Positions 1 to 15,299 of a stretch of 64,000 nucleotides of DNA are shown here, in pieces. Below the pieces are notes generated by a model. It had not been told where the DNA came from. It did no database searches and saw nothing but the letters and a program-made list of their open reading frames with translations. This DNA is from Anseranas semipalmata. Lineage: Eukaryota > Chordata > Aves > Anseriformes > Anseranatidae. The DNA is taken from positions 152,163 to 216,162 of the forward strand of contig VXAA01005277.1 in assembly GCA_013399115.1 (NCBI GenBank), read 5' to 3'. The first letter of the stretch is position 1. Each line of letters begins with the position of its first letter. Position numbers and translations under genes: made by a program.

Positions 1-997
1 AAAAAAAAAGTAAGAAGGGCAGCTCTGAAATGAAATGGAGCAAAGAAGAAAACACATTTCAGCAGCAGCATTAGTGATTAGATCTGAAAATACTGGCAAT
101 TTTGATATTCCTTTTTTTGCCTTTGTTTTCAAAACTAAACCAAACATAATTATCAATTTGCCACAACCAGACTAGATTCAATAAAGGTTAAATATGGAGT
201 TTTGCTTCCCATAAACTGTATTTCCATCATGATTATAAAGTACAGTAAAAAAATGATGACACAACATAGTACAGGACTTGAGAAGTCAATTTTTTTTGGC
301 TTACAGATTTATGTCAAAGTATTGTAAATACAAGTGACACGAGAATATGAGCTGATTTATTTTAAAATTATTGCTATGTGATATCTTGTCTCTGAAGAAA
401 TTATGTTGGCAGATCTTCACTTCCTCTGTGAACATGCAAGATAATGAAGAGGCTGTAAGTGTCAGGCATGTGAAACACTTGACATAGCTTTTGTGCTTAT
501 CTGCTGTTCTATTACAAAGCAAAGTCATCTGTATGTAGGACAAACACATACACCAATTCTATGACTTTAAAAAGGAAACTGTTCAGCCAGAGTTGAGAGC
601 TGCTCACTGTACTCTACTTCTGTGAATATTCTTGCCTGACAGTAGCTTACAAAGAATGAATTTCAGAACTGCAAAATATTCCAAGGGTTGTGTTGAATAA
701 CCACATAGCATCCTCTTCAGATGCTTAGCTGTCTGCTTTCTCAAAGCCTTATGCTGATCTTGGTTATTCTCTCTCTATCTGTTCAGATGTAACAAGATAA
801 TGTACTGCCTCAACTGATCTGTTTATCTCTAAAGAGATATCTCTGATAATGTTCTAGTGGGCTATAACATGACAGTATCTGCATGTCATTAGCTCTGCTG
901 AAGTTAATGGGAAGTATATGGTGGGGAGAATATGGTCTTGTAAATTTTATTTAAACATCCTAGCCCAGAAAAGAGTATGAGAGAATGGAAAATTACT

Positions 998-1184
998 ACA
1001 GAATCACAGAATCACAGAATCATTTAGGTTGGAAGAGACCTCCAAGATCATCTAGTCCAACCTATGACCTAACAGTACCAAGTCCTCCGCTAAACCATAT
1101 CACTAAGCTGTACATCTACACATCTTTTGAATACCTCCAGGGATGGTGACTCAACCACTTCCCTGGGCAGCCTGTTCCAATGGC
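998..1184 (-). mobile_element. CR1 LINE 3' fragment
   Basis: The plus strand shows three ACAGAATC-type tail repeats, then GTTGGAAGAGACCTCCAAG, GATCATCTAGTCCAACC and GGGATGGTGACTCAACCACT. This is the antisense of the 3' end of avian CR1. The fragment is severely 5' truncated, as most CR1 copies are, and has no coding capacity. Confidence 0.92.
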
Positions 1185-1254
1185 TAAAATAGATATGAGA
1201 AAAGCTACAACTTTTTGTTAAGATACTCAGCGTGTATATGAGTATGGAAGAGGT

Positions 1255-1450
1255 ATGTCACACTGTTTCAGATTGTGGAATGCTACAGCCAAGGTATCAG
1301 GTTATAGCAAAAAACTCAGATGTGTGCCAAACTATGGAAAATATCACAGTCATGTATGGAAACCCCAGCAACAGCCAAATATTTTCTGGAATGTCTGCCA
1401 GAGCAGAAAGAGCTCAAATCTGGTTGCACAGGGCCCATCTGCAGAAGTGT
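1255..1450. repeat. Unclassified interspersed repeat, copy 1
   Basis: A core of about 90 nt (1322..1412) resembles the stretch at 38718..38805: GTGCCAAACTATGGAAAA, CATGTATGGAAACC, CAACAGCCAAAT and TCTGCCAGAGCAGAAAGAGC recur in the same order and spacing with scattered changes. I do not recognise the family. Confidence 0.45.
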
Positions 1451-4400
1451 TCTTTCCACCTTTCTATAGTTTTCCACCATAACTGACCAAGCTATGTCTG
1501 CCTGCAGATTTCCTTGTCTTTTGCTCCTTTCTGTGGCATGGTGAGAGCTACCCTAACTCCCAAAAGCTCTGGAATATGCCTCTTAAAATTCTAGGCCTAG
1601 TAAGATGTAAAGACACTGTTAGTATGGATGCTGTTATACTAATACAGGATATATATGTGGTCCTTGATGAGGCTATTCTCTGTTTAATTAAGCAAGTGAA
1701 AATTCACATGCTTAGCACTGTGTTGTCATGAACCAGACATACTCTGCTGAGAAAAATACCTATACTGGCAGAAAAAATCTGTTAACAAGAAAAGATTAGA
1801 CAGCTGCAGTGCTGATCCATATTCACCTGTACAATGAATGAGTTCAACACATTTTAGGACTTCAGCAGTACAACTATTATGTGCAGACAAGACATGGCAA
1901 CATTTAATGTCAGAATCTCCAAGACTATTACAGTTTTATTAAAATAATTCAAATTCAAATAATTCACCCAGCTACGGGAATCAGCATCTGCATCTCTTTT
2001 TAAACAATCAGGCACAGTGTGACTGGAAAAGAAGTCAAGAATGGAAATTTAACTTGAATTATTTGATTATAAAAACTCTGGATACATCTGTTGTGAGCTT
2101 TCATCAGACTGACATTTCTCATCTACTGAAATATGTTTGATCTTGACCTTGGAGCACCAGAGCTGATATTCAGCCTTGAGCCCAGAGTAGAAGAATATTC
2201 AAACACCAGCAGTTAGTTCTAACAAAAGCAATGAAAGGTTGTGATAAGAAAGTCCAATAAGATCTAGAGAACCCAAGCTTCTGTCAGAACACAATATTAA
2301 CAGTATCAATATGACATAAGAGAAGAGTCTTACCTGGCAGCACACCTACAAATGAGAAAACACTTGCCTCTTACAAACTCCTCAAAAGAGGATAGAGAAT
2401 TAAAATCAATCAAAGATAAGATAAATATGAGATAATGCGCAGCAGTGAATCCTGCCTTAGAGGTTTAGAGAGGTTGAGTGCTCTGCTTCCTCTTCAAAAA
2501 CAGCAGTAAGTATTATGTTGGCAAGTGAAGCAATGTTCCTTACAGTCTTCTTCTGTGGGATATTCTCATATATTTACCTGGAAAGAGAAAACATCTCCAA
2601 GAAGATGGTCAGGAACACGTATTTCCTGCGATACCCTCTCCTAAATAAGATGATTGATGCTATCCATGTATCTATATTAAATTTTGTCCTTACCCAGTTT
2701 CCTGTATCAACTTCCTTGGAAATTCCAGAAAGCTTCAAGGCTCCAAAAGAGATCCTACTGAGAACCCTCACTATTTGAAACACTCATATGCTGTCAGGAA
2801 TAAATACAGAGAGATGCTTGGCCTCTCAGTGAACATTCCAGTCGTGCATTTCACACCATCTGACCATTTCACAGGCTTCCACCAGAAAATACCTGCTTTT
2901 GTCTCTCTGCATGTTCTACCATTAACTGTGTATGGATACAGAGAATACTTCTTGGTTTCACACACTGTAAACAAGCATTTGTTCTCAAAATAAAACCTAG
3001 ATAAAACACTGCAATTTTGACTGATAGGAAAAATACTATAACAGGAGGAAAAAATGTGAAGAAGTATGCTGTTCTTGCTGCAATCTAACTCTCATACCCA
3101 CATGCAGGTTAAAAGTTTGGGCAGACTTGTTCTGAGCAAATGGAGGGACATTCAGGCTGTGTTAGGAAGTAAAATCTTTCTCCCTTGATCCGAATGCAAG
3201 CTTTCACAACAAATTTACCAATTTCTCCAGATATACACAAAAGGTCATAGTTCAGAAATGGCATTAAAATGATTATTTGGAATTAATAAGCATAAAGTTT
3301 AACAGTATCAGGGAACAAGGTAGATGCATACAGTTCCATATAATGCAGCCTTCAGACACACATAATATACCATAAATTATTATCAGAAAAGACAATTAAT
3401 ATATAAGGTCATCACATTTTTATTATTTCTGGAGAGTTGTATACAGTGAACAAATAATTTTGGGCATCCAAAAAGGATAAATTAAAGGACTGTTACTACC
3501 ATTTCTGGGCAACAAGGCCGATCTAAAAATTATTATTTTTTTGGTTTACTGAGGTATAGTTCCAAAAGCTTTTCTACAAACATCATTGCTCTTTTCCATT
3601 CTTATATTGAACATATTTTCCTTATTTTCTATTTAGAGTTTCTTGGATGTGTCATTGCTAAGAATTGCTGGATACTCAGAATATATGACTATAGATTTTT
3701 GAAGAACAAACTATCTGTACTTCCCAAAGGAGTTTGTCTGGAGAAGAAACACCATCACGTCTTTTTCACTGCAAAACTGCCAAATAAATAAATAAAAATA
3801 GGACTACACAGAAAGCCAGAGGATTTAAAGTGTGTTTATTAGTCCTCAGTAAGAGATCTGCAATGGCTTGTTTCTTGGAAGATGCTCTGTATCTCCTCCA
3901 GCTTCTGTAAAGATTTCATGGAACTCTCTATCCGTTGTTCTCTTTGCTTCTCCTTTACACCTCTCTCACATATACAAATCCAATGTTATCTCTAAATACC
4001 CATTCAGATGTATAATCTTCATGCAGATGTCTTTTGGCCAAATAAAAAGCTTGGCTTGTTGCTAGGTTTGTGACTGTTAACTTAGAGGTCACCATGGGAA
4101 AAATGGTCTTTTACCACTCTTCTTTGTTTGGGCAAGAGGGCTAATACCAGTCACCAATAATAATTCAAGCCTATGATCCAGGTCTCATCCAAGCTACATG
4201 AAAATCTTATCAGTTCCTCCGGTTATGATACTGGGGCACGGATCCTACTCTGATGGCTAACGCTGCCCATTGTCTTCTTTCATGTCTGGTGTTTCTCATA
4301 CTAAATGTACTGTCTTTTGGTTGTTTTGTTTTTAGATGAGGGATTATCTTCTTTTTCCTTGTGTTTTGACATAGTTTAACACAACAGTTTTCTGGTCCGT

Positions 4401-5561
4401 GACTGGGTTTTTATGCTGTGTCTACACGAGCAAGTAGAGTGAACCAGTGGGAGCTGATATGGAGAGCAGAAGGGCTGGTGGCATTTCATATAAGCACTTC
4501 ATGAGTGCACTGGCTGCCCTCTGGAGCACATCTTGCATTTCATTTTCATCTAAAACTTCTCCACAATCCTAACCTAAGCGTAATAAATGGAAATGGCACT
4601 GAGATTCATTTACAAATTACACTCCTGACCTGAAGTAGACAACTAATTTAGACACATCCTTAATGTTAGTCCCATGAAAAAGAAAAACAAAAAAAGCTGT
4701 TACTCTTTATACACTTGCAAAGTTGACAACTCAGTCATGAAGGTCTATTCTTTTGTTATGATTCTTCTCTCACATAGAAATTTGTGTTGCTAGATAATGC
4801 TAGTGAAGTTATTCTCAATTTACTCAGGTGCAATGGAGAACAGGACGAGGCTTTGGATCCTGGGACATACCTCCCCTACAGGTATTACACACATTTAACA
4901 TTTCAGACTTGTCTTCTGGCTGCATGTGATCACAGTCAAAATCCCCTAGTAAAACAGGTCTAGCTCTTTCCTTCTTCCCCACTTTATTTTTCTTCACTCA
5001 GTCTTCCCACCTTCCATCTTCCTTTTTTTTTTTTTTTTCGCTTGTTTGGGTGTTTGCTTTCCACTCTACATGTTTTTATTCTGCACCCACCTCCCACCCC
5101 CACATCCTTTCAGGCAGCTTTAACAAGCAAAACCTCCTCATCCACTTTTTTTTTTCCTCAAGATAATTTCACGTCACATCCCCAATCTTCTTGCGGCTTT
5201 ACCTGTAACCGAGAAAAATAGCTCATGGTCCACCTTACAGCCAGTCCAGCTTTCCACTATGCCCACACATTCTCCTTCCTTGCCCTAGACCACCACCACT
5301 GCTTCCTTGCTTTCTGCCTTGTAATTGGAAAAGCTGCAGCTTGATTTCTGGATTTCTCCTGTCCTCCAGTCACATCTCTGGTTAAGAAACACCACCTTAA
5401 TCTATATATCCTCCCCATAAGCATCTTTCCCTCATACACATACTTAGATACACACTGAGACTGACTCTCATGCAGAAGATGACTTGGTACTTGCTGTTTC
5501 TGAAACAGCAAGTTTTTCCAGTGCAGGTTGGTCTTGGGTGCCTACCAACCTAAGGGAATTT

Positions 5562-5577
5562 TGTGTGTGTGTGTGTG
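5562..5577. repeat. (TG)8 microsatellite
   Basis: A short TG dinucleotide run in the 3' flank of copy A, with no gene nearby. Confidence 0.9.
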
Positions 5578-8500
5578 AAGATGGGAGCTGGGGATGGACA
5601 GATATGGTGTTATGTGATATACACAACATAGTTAGCATAGTTTTGTGGCATACCAAGAGTTTACAGCACTGGTCATATTCAGCAAAGAGAAAAAAATCTA
5701 TCTCCATTGCCTGTCTTAAAGGTCTTGACAACTCTGGCACATTAGGAACACACCTGTCTTAAATCTCTTTCACATCCATCTATTATCCGGTGCATTCTCT
5801 GGAATATCCTGCCAGTTGATTCCAGTTATTCAAACTTTAATCCATTATAAATGTTGTTAATCTAGTAGGACTGCTCACATGATCGAAGTTAATCAGGTAC
5901 AGATATATTAACCCAAGCACTCTAAAACTTACAAAACCACAAAATAAAAAGTTGTGAAAACACAGGTGGAAGCATAAATGAAGCTACTGAGAAAAATCAG
6001 TCTAGAGATTCAATACTTTGGGAAGGTGAATGTAGCAATGCTACTATAGAACAATTATAGAAGAGGGAAACAGAAAAAATTCTAAATAAAACACCACGCT
6101 TGCAGCTTGTTTTAGGTTACTTCATGACATCAGCAATGAGTTCAGATGATTGTCACATACTGCCCTGAAACTGCGAGATATTTGGACTAGACAAAATATT
6201 TATTGATTTTGTTTCTCTTGTATTTAGCTGCAAACTGTAGCAACTACTTCCATCTAGATTTATGCATCAGTCAAAAATAAAAGTCTTAATGAGATGATAG
6301 AAAACAGCATTCTTATATTACAGCAAGCGTTAGCATACCTGCTACAACAAAAGAAGTGCACAACCTCCTGAAGTGCTTCTTAGCTATGTTAGATTGGGAT
6401 AGAACTGATGTTTTCCTAATCATGTCCATCAGAAAATTATTTAGTTCTTCTATTGTAACTGCTGCACTGAATAAAGGAGGACTTTGGGGGATACAGCAGA
6501 AGGTACATCATTCATTAATTCTACAATAAAATGCTTTTCAGTAAAGTATTGGAAGCATAGTTACTCATATAGAAATAGTGTTCTGATGTTTGGATTGTCT
6601 GCAGACTAGATGAAATTCTCATATTTTCATGTTTTTCTATATTATCAGCATCTTTTTATTTGAGTCATGTCTCAGAGCTCCCTCACTAGCAGACTTTAAG
6701 CACTTGGGGAACCATAAGCCAGCACATAACTGGGATATATAATAAAGCAATAGGATTTTAATGAATAAAGGTATTGTTATGTTCTTTACAATAGCTTTTT
6801 ATTGTAGTAATGTCAAATCTCACTGAGTAAAAATGTCTGTGAGCCTGTCTGGTGCTGATGTTTGGAAGCTGACTTAAGCACTTCCAGGTTTGTGTCAGAT
6901 TTCACTACAAAATAACCTACTCAACCTGCAGAGATCCCAAGTGGAATTGTTAGCCTAATCAGCATCAGGGACCTCTGAGAATCCATAGCCCTAAGTACTC
7001 CCCTGTAATGACGGCATAAATCTGTGGCATATCAGATGTGCAAAATGGTCTTACTTCCTGACATTCAGGGCTTTTGTCAGTGCTTTTGAAGCTGTGATTA
7101 TTGAGTACCCTACAGGGCACTATTTTAATCTTCCCTGTTTCTCTTAGCAAAGAATTGTTTTTTCAGCAGTCTCTACTAACATAAAGAAATAAAAGGAATG
7201 ACCTTCACATATTTTATCCGAAAAATCCTGCACACCATTACCTGAAAACAAGCAGCAACTCTTTACAATAGCAAAACTGATGACACTGTATTACAAAAAT
7301 CAGAATTTAAACTTACAGGACCACAAAGGTCTCTCTGATTAGCTGGGCTGACAACCTGGTCCTTTTGTCTTACATAGTGTTCTCAGCAGTTACAATATCA
7401 TGAAGTTCTATAACTCTCCAATTAGCAAAGATGGATATTTACGTCTATACCCTGCTAGTCAGTTATAGATCTCCTTAAATACTTGGGTATCTGGAATAGC
7501 ACTCCTGCAGTAGCTGGAGTAGATGGGATGAACTAAAAATCAGACCATGCATAGTGTTGGTTTTCTCAGAATAACCCTGTGCTTTGTTATCAGACTGGAC
7601 AACACTGGACATCATCTGCAGCTGCTTTCATGCCCTATCCAAGGATTTACACAAATTAGCCAGGCAGCCTTGAGGAATTACGTCTTGGAGAAAGGAAGAA
7701 ACAAGTTTAATTTTGGTTTGTGATGCAACATTTGTTGCAAGGCTGCTTCTGTCCTAGGAGTTGAGGCAGTAAATTTCCATCTTGGTGAAAAAAAACTCTT
7801 AACCTTCTGTTATGAGGCTTGAAAAATCAGAGCTTTTATTAGGCCAGAGGCCAAAAGCTTTCTTTTTAAAGTCTCTAAAGTCCATGTCAGGTTTCTGATT
7901 CATTATAAGCACAATACTTACTGTGAAACTCAGTTAAATGCTCCCCTGAACCTACTTCCTTGGCAATTTTATGGTGTGAGAGAGGGAGAGTTTAATCCCC
8001 TTCTGAAACTGAACAATTAACATAAATCCAATGATGAAAACAGTGGGTCTTTATATCAGTGATGGTTCACAGGCTGTTCAGCAGCATGTGGTTTGTCAGA
8101 AGTTCAAGTGTGGCCTCCATGCCAAGCTTTAACACGATACAGGTGCTGCTAGAAAATCTAAAGCCAAGTCTGTGGAAAGCAGTAAAGCAGAAGGCTCTGT
8201 TGGAAGAGATATATCCACTCTCCTCTTACTCTTCAGTGTTAGGCAGGTGTGGTGCTTCCCAGGTGGTTCCCAGGGTCAAGAAAGTTGGCTGCTTCTTCTC
8301 TCAAAAACACTTTCATATGTTGATGGTTATGGGGAAATCAATAAAACTTCCCCCCAAATCCTTTTTGTCTGTGTCCCAGTCTATGTCTTAGTCTACTGGC
8401 TGTATTTGCATTGTTAGTGTATCTTCCCTCAGCATTCTGATACTTCTAATGAACACACATTCTGACAGTCAATGCATTATTATTTTTGGAAAACCACAAA

Positions 8501-11500
8501 ACTGATCTGATCATTTACTGTGAACTGCAATAATCATGAGACCTCCCTGCCGCGTACCATAATCTTTGGAATATTGCTCAATGCATAAAGTCCTGGGGCT
8601 AGAGCTTTCCAAGTGTTTTAAGTGGAGACTTGCTGACGTGGTTCCACAGATTTTTGCTTCCATTCTCCTCACCTTGTTTTTGTAGAGAATCACAAACTTT
8701 AGACAATACTCAGCCCCACTACTGATGAGTAGAACAAGTACACTGGCATTAAGAGAAGCAACCCCAGGAAAAACACAACATTTTTTGCACACACTTTTTC
8801 CCACAGAGATACAAGGCAAGAATGCAGGTCTAATTAACCATCTAATGCAGAGAGGACTGTCTCATCACATCTGTTTCAGACAACCACACGTGCTCTGCAA
8901 CTAGGGGACCATCCTGTCATTTTGTGTAAATGTGAATGTTAATCCAAGCTGCCCTGTGCCTCCATGTGGGATCACTAAGGCTCTGTCTCGTGGTAGCACA
9001 TAAAGAATGAAAGCCACATCCATCTCTCTTCTCAAAGAAGTTGATTTGCTCAGGTTACCTCAAGTGGTCTTTCATCAGTCCCATGCCTACGGCATGCCCG
9101 TGCCACCACTTACCAATGAGGTACACTCCTGGTTTTCAAGAGATGGAATTTGACCCTTTCATGGTTCAGGAGTCCTTCCCAGTTTCACCAAGCAGCAGTG
9201 AATTCTGCCTTTAGATCACTTCCACACATCTCACTGTGATCACCTGTACCTGTTTGTTGTCTGCCCAGTTTTTTCCAGCTCTTCTCTGAAACCTTCCACC
9301 TGTGCAGTTCTTCATCTCTCTCCTTTTTGCATGACCACAATCATGCAAGATCTGCTTCTCCCTCTTTAGCCTGATCAGACATCATCTTTAGTTCCTTCAA
9401 AATTAACACTGCAGTTTGTAGGCTGGAGAGTAGAAAGGGTAACTGCCCTGATGACCTCTGAAAGATGCAAAGCTGCTCCGATCTCATGGGCTTCTATACC
9501 TCTTCTCCCCTCCCTCTGCAGAATACTGCCAGGTTCTTGGAAAAGGAGGGAAAGAGAGCTGTTCCCTCAGATGCTTTATTCTGAAGACTGCCAGGTGGGG
9601 CAGGCAGCAACCAGAGACACGTTTTGTAAAAGCAAGATTACCTTCAGTAATTACCATCAGTAAAAGGCTTTGAGGCAATGGAGTCAAACATTATCTAGAA
9701 CAAGCCAGACTTCAGCATGTTCCATTGGAGGCATGATATGTTCTCTAATGACCATGGTTAGGGATTATCACATGTCCTTCTGGAAGGATGGATTTCTCCA
9801 GCTGACAGATTGAAGAATTCAGGCCCAGAGAGCTGTCACTGCTGTAAAACTGCCCGTGAACAGCACAGAACACCTGTGCCAATCATTTCTCGTGATCCCA
9901 AACATTCACCATAGGATGCTTTATTACAAGGACACAAAAAACGCATGACAGCCTGATTCTAGCTGTAAGGGCTGTATTTTTGATGAAAAGATGTCACAGA
10001 AAACTTCCACATCAAAACATAACCAAAAAACCCACAAGTTTGGGGGAGTGAAGTTACACCCATGAAATGGGTTTCCACATGCTCATCTCTGAAATGCCTG
10101 AAAACTAGACATTTCCCCCAGGCACCTGCGGAAGGGATGTAAATGGAAGTATTTCAGTGAGAATGTGATCCCGCTGTTTTCCATGGAGGCAGTATCTAGC
10201 AATACTCAGGTTGATAAGATGAGACTACAGGAGCAGATCTGGCACCATGCGTACTGCAGATCAAAAACCTAAATGCAGAGAGCCTATAACTGCTACTTGG
10301 GAAGCAGCATAGACTGCAAAGCACTGCTGTGATTCATCCACAGGCCCAAAACTTAGAAACTGGTCCCACTGTGCACGGTGTGTTCCCTGCACAAAGCCTA
10401 CACACGCGCTCTGCACAACAAGGCAAGGGGACCAGGGTGGCTGGGGGACAGAATGGAGAACGGTGAATTCCCCACCAAATCAACATTCATTATCAGGCTG
10501 TACAAACCACTCTATTCAGCTGGTGCCACAAGTTAGCATCTTCCTTTCTAAGAAATCCTACAAAGAGAATGAGATATTAACTTGGATACCTCAGATTTTT
10601 AAGAGAAGTAATTTACACAAGTCATAATAAAAAGGAATGAAACAATCTTCAGTCACACTCAGGGGATTAATCTTCCTCTCTTCTTCATATCTTGCTATCT
10701 GCTTTTCCTACCCTCTCCCTTTACCTCTTTCATGGGTAATACTAATATTTGCCTAGTCTTGATGTTACATTGGGTATCTTGAAAGTGAGTAAGGAGTTGA
10801 AGTGCTAGCCATAAACAAACCAAAGTCTGAAAACACAGAGCAAATACAGAAACACACAGAGGGCAGTTGTGTTGCTTATACTGCCTTGTGTCCCAACTCA
10901 CTCCATTTTACCCCTTCACAGCCTTTTCTGCTTTGGAAAACACTGCTATGGAGCTTCTGGTTTAAAAGCCACACTGATTAACAAAACACCTTCATATTTC
11001 ACACATCTGAAGTAGTGAAAAAATGAGTCAGGCAATTCACATTTTGCAGCGCTGCTTCAGTCCTTTTGAAAACACAACAGACATCACTGTGGATTCCTTC
11101 ACTGTGAGGAGAAATTTGAACTTTTTTTCTTTTTTTCAATGGAATCTGAAACTTGGGCAAATTAATTCAGAATTCTTCTCATGTCTTGACAGCCATGCAC
11201 ATAGTTTGCAAAATACTAATTTAATATAAAAGAAGAGGTCTGCAGATCTGTCCCTTGTCACGTAGATGACTCTAATGAAATGTCCAAGGCATAAATTTGG
11301 ACATACAATAAATCTCATTTAATCAAATGTAGTCCCAATGTAAAACAAATGTGATTAGTCTGAATTCTTCAAATATACATATCACTTGAATGATTTTGTC
11401 TCTTCATCCCCACTAAAATCCATGTCTATTTTAATACAAAATTTTAGATGGATATGTACATCTATCTCCTCTTGCCTCCCTCAGAGATTTCCATAAAGTG

Positions 11501-14500
11501 AGACTGCTAATTGATCCTGCCTAGCTGCATATAGGTAATTAAGGATAATTTCTCTGGTCAGAATGATGCTGGGGCTAGAGAAGAGGTTCCCAGTGAGCAA
11601 TATGAGAAAACACAGTTCCCTATGTTTATCATGGATATCTTTTAGTCTGACCAAGTTTAGACAGGCAGATCTTAAATAAAATCGATGGTAATTAATCTCC
11701 ATTGTCGATGAGCATAATTGCATCTCTGGTGCTATGGAAGCTATGATTCTATCCATATGCACCTTCTTACTCATTTTAAAAAATGCCAATGACCTGGACA
11801 CAGGTACATCTGTGCCTTTAAAATGTTTCAAGCTTCAGAAAGACTCACAGCACCACAGATCTAGGCCCAGCTGAATTACTTTTGACATCTGCAGAAGATG
11901 AACAGTGACCTAGAGAAGAGGCTGTCAATGAACCATGCAATGTGGCTGAATGTCTCATGTCTGCATTTCTGCTTTAAAGGGACTGTTCCTGATTAGCACT
12001 TATACAGCCAAATATAGTCAGGCATATATGATATATAAAATAAAATATAACTTATTGTTTTCTACCCAACCCAGATGAAAATTTTATGTTCTCCCTTTTT
12101 AGCAGATATTTCTGATAAAAAATAGGGACCCAGGGCTCCCTGCTCTCACTGTGCTTAGAACTATCCCCCCATGGAGGAAATGTGCAGATAGAAGTGAGAT
12201 GTGTGGGACGTTTTGACTACAGTGACCTGTGTTCTTGAGTTCAGTCATATCAGTGTTTAATTCTTCTTTGAGAAAGTTGCAAGCTAAAGGCATGGGAGGA
12301 CATCTGTAAAATAACAATGAACATGGCCAGAGGGGAGGGAAAATCGCATCAGGCATGAACACATTCTAAACGCTGACTCACACCACCCCTCATTTCCTCC
12401 CTTGCTGCCTTCAAAACTCTCCCTAATTTCCTCCTACTTGAAGTTTACAGCTCAATTTACAACTTCAGTGCCCTGCCGCCCCCAATCTTCAGCTTTTGGT
12501 TTTCCTTCTACTCCCACACTTTTCATTTTCTGATGAACCACTGTGTTCTTGATGTCATCCATTACCTCACAGTCCCTTAGACATTGGAAGGGTGCCTGCA
12601 AAACAACTGCTAAAGCCCATATGTACGCACTTTCTCATATCTGTAACTGAGTGAAGACAGTCCTGAGCCTAATTTAGTCTAGCTTTTACTAATTATGAAT
12701 AAAAATACTATGGAACCACCTGCACGAGGAAGTCAAATGACACTTATTTTAGAGAGGTTACTTGGCCTGCAAGTTTAAAAGAGCTAATCAATGTGACTAA
12801 AGAATGAGGGAGGCTGACCTCAGCTCATTTACAGAACCCAGACAGCTCCTTCACAAAGCGTGACTGAGAAAGCACCATGGTCATTTAAAAAAACCCTGAG
12901 ATTGCATGTCCCAGTTTTGGATTATCATAAATTGCAAGAAAGATAAAGCCAGCTCTAAGATACACAACTTAGTTGTTATTATAAAATAGCCTATATTCTA
13001 ATTCACAGGACATATACCACAGAACTGACTGGAGAAAAACAAATGTTTATAGCATCGTTTTCTCATATTTGCATGCATCAGAACATTGCTATTTTCATCC
13101 AAAGGTAGGAAACACTGGTTATTCCATCAAAACCCTATCCTGCATGGTCAATAATGCTCTGTGACTTGCATTCCCGTTCAGAATAGCATCAGTTACCAGA
13201 TACAGAATAGTTACTGATGCTGGTTTAGATATTTATTTAGAAATGCATGAGATAAGTAAACCTTTATGGATTAAACCTGCCTCTGAAGTATAAAGCACAA
13301 TCTGACAGCATTTTCTTATCCCTACAGCTAGTACTGTGTTGGGTACTGGTGGTCAAACAGGAAGCTATGCTTTGAGCTGTCCTGGAATGACCCAGCTGGG
13401 AAGAAAATACATTTAATCAAGTATTTTAAATATATATTTGATTTCAAACACAGGAACCACCACAGGCTTTACTGGTGTAAAGCCATCCATCTAAGTGGAA
13501 GTATATGCAAGACAATCTGTGTCAAGCTCAGAATGTATGCATTCAACATAAACAGTGTTAACTCATCTGAATCATTTCACAATATGGCTACAAATGAAAA
13601 GTGCAAACACAAACACCACAATGCAATACATTTGGAAAATTAGTTGGGAAAATACTAAAAATGGCTGAATGAAATTTCCCAACCAACACACTACCTATTT
13701 GAAGGAAGAAACCAAAGTGAGGACATGGTCCAGAAACCTTCACAGTGAGGAATCTGGAGATAGGAAGCACATCCTGTCACATCAAGAAGGTCAGCAACAT
13801 CCTCCTGCCCTAGAATGGGGCAGCTAAGAATCCATTAGTGACACAGCAGTAGCTACCTTTTATTTCCGGAGCTGAATCTTAATTACCATTCAGATTAACG
13901 GTTTTAAATACACATTGAACATCTGGGCTGTACAATCAACTTGTGAAGGAGTTGATTCATATGATATTACATGAAAGACATTGTCAGAATAGTGTGATCT
14001 CACTAGAAGAATTGATGTGGATCTCAATCATGTAGCACATTTAAGATGCTATTTCCTTGCGGTCACATAAAATATTGTCAGTACTCTTGTAGTTCAAACA
14101 AACATCTGAAAGAGATACCATCCATCATCAATTTCCATGAGGGTGTATTACACAGGACATTGACAAGTCCTTCTTTAACATTCTGTTATTTTTGCATGTT
14201 CCCCAAACTGGAAAAAAAACATACAAAACAAAAATTCTTAAGTAAATGTATTTATTAACGTTGCATTTCTTAATGCAGAGATATTATTATTTCAAGTATA
14301 GGCTTACAATCCTGCTTCATTGTTCTTGATGCCAAAACAAAAGACGAGAACACCCTGGTCAACTGCTTTTTGATTAGAAGAGTCAAACTGTGGTTTCAGA
14401 TACTTGTGCACATATCTCATTGATAGCAGAATCAATTATATTTGCAAATGAACAGAGAATTTGCCGCAAAAAAAACATTAAAAAATTAAGAACTCTTGCT

Positions 14501-14852
14501 GTCTTAACACCCTTTTAACACAGAAAAGCTACTTGCACACATGGAAAAAATGTATATTCAGGATACTAAGATGAAGTTCTCAAAATCCATGTCACTGATT
14601 GCTACAATATTAAAATGAAAATTAGTCTTTTAATATGGAAAACCAGTTGTGACACAAATAAAAACAACTCTTACTCAATTCTGTGGTTTTAACTAAGTAT
14701 AATTCAGTGAATACAATTTTCAGAATAGACCTCTGTTACACTTGTCCTTTGTTTTAGGCAGCTACATGCTGATTTTGCTATCAATGGTAATGAAGCAATT
14801 TTCTATCCTTTCATATTTTATGTGAATATCGAATACCAAAAGAGTGCTCTTA

Positions 14853-14858
14853 TTTATT
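14853..14858 (-). promoter_or_regulatory. Candidate poly(A) signal for CA3 copy A
   Basis: AATAAA on the minus strand, about 440 nt past the copy A stop codon. A weaker ATTAAA lies nearer at 15112..15117, and another AATAAA lies at 14251..14256. The spacing resembles that of the candidate downstream of copy B (about 460 nt). Which one is used cannot be told from sequence. Confidence 0.4.
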
Positions 14859-15299
14859 AATGTGCATAACTGGTGCAGCTCAGAGCAGAACATGCTTAAT
14901 CTGAAAACAGTTACTGAAAAATACGGTTTTATGCTGAAAACAATTCTCTTAACTGCAATATCTTTAGTTTGTAATAAGGCAAGAACCAAGGGACATGTGG
15001 GCAATAGGAAATGCTTTTACAGTTGTTAGTAGCATCTTTCTTCCTTCACACTAATAACAAAAGCTAATTCTAAAGCAGTTATGAAGAGCCAAACAGATTC
15101 TCTATTTCCATTTTAATGATAGGATTTTCCCATGTAAATTTTATCCTCTGAAAGTGAAATTCCCATTTCACGACAAAAAAGTTTCAGCCTCCAAACCTAC
15201 AGCTGGAGTTCTGTCTAAATGCAACAAACGACACAAAACAAGACCATCTTCTAGTTCTAGAGGTCGCCTCACTCAGGGACAACCAACCTGAGCCAGGTC

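Larger units (their letters stand above)
1..15299. other. 3' flank of CA3 copy A, no gene seen
   Basis: Apart from the CR1 scrap, the unclassified repeat, short homopolymers (for example poly-T near 5021..5038) and candidate poly(A) signals, I see nothing coding. No stretch resembles a carbonic anhydrase exon, and the open frames are short and without recognisable motifs. In human the gene order runs CA3 then CA2 in one orientation, so a CA2 gene could lie beyond base 1; that is inference. Confidence 0.6.
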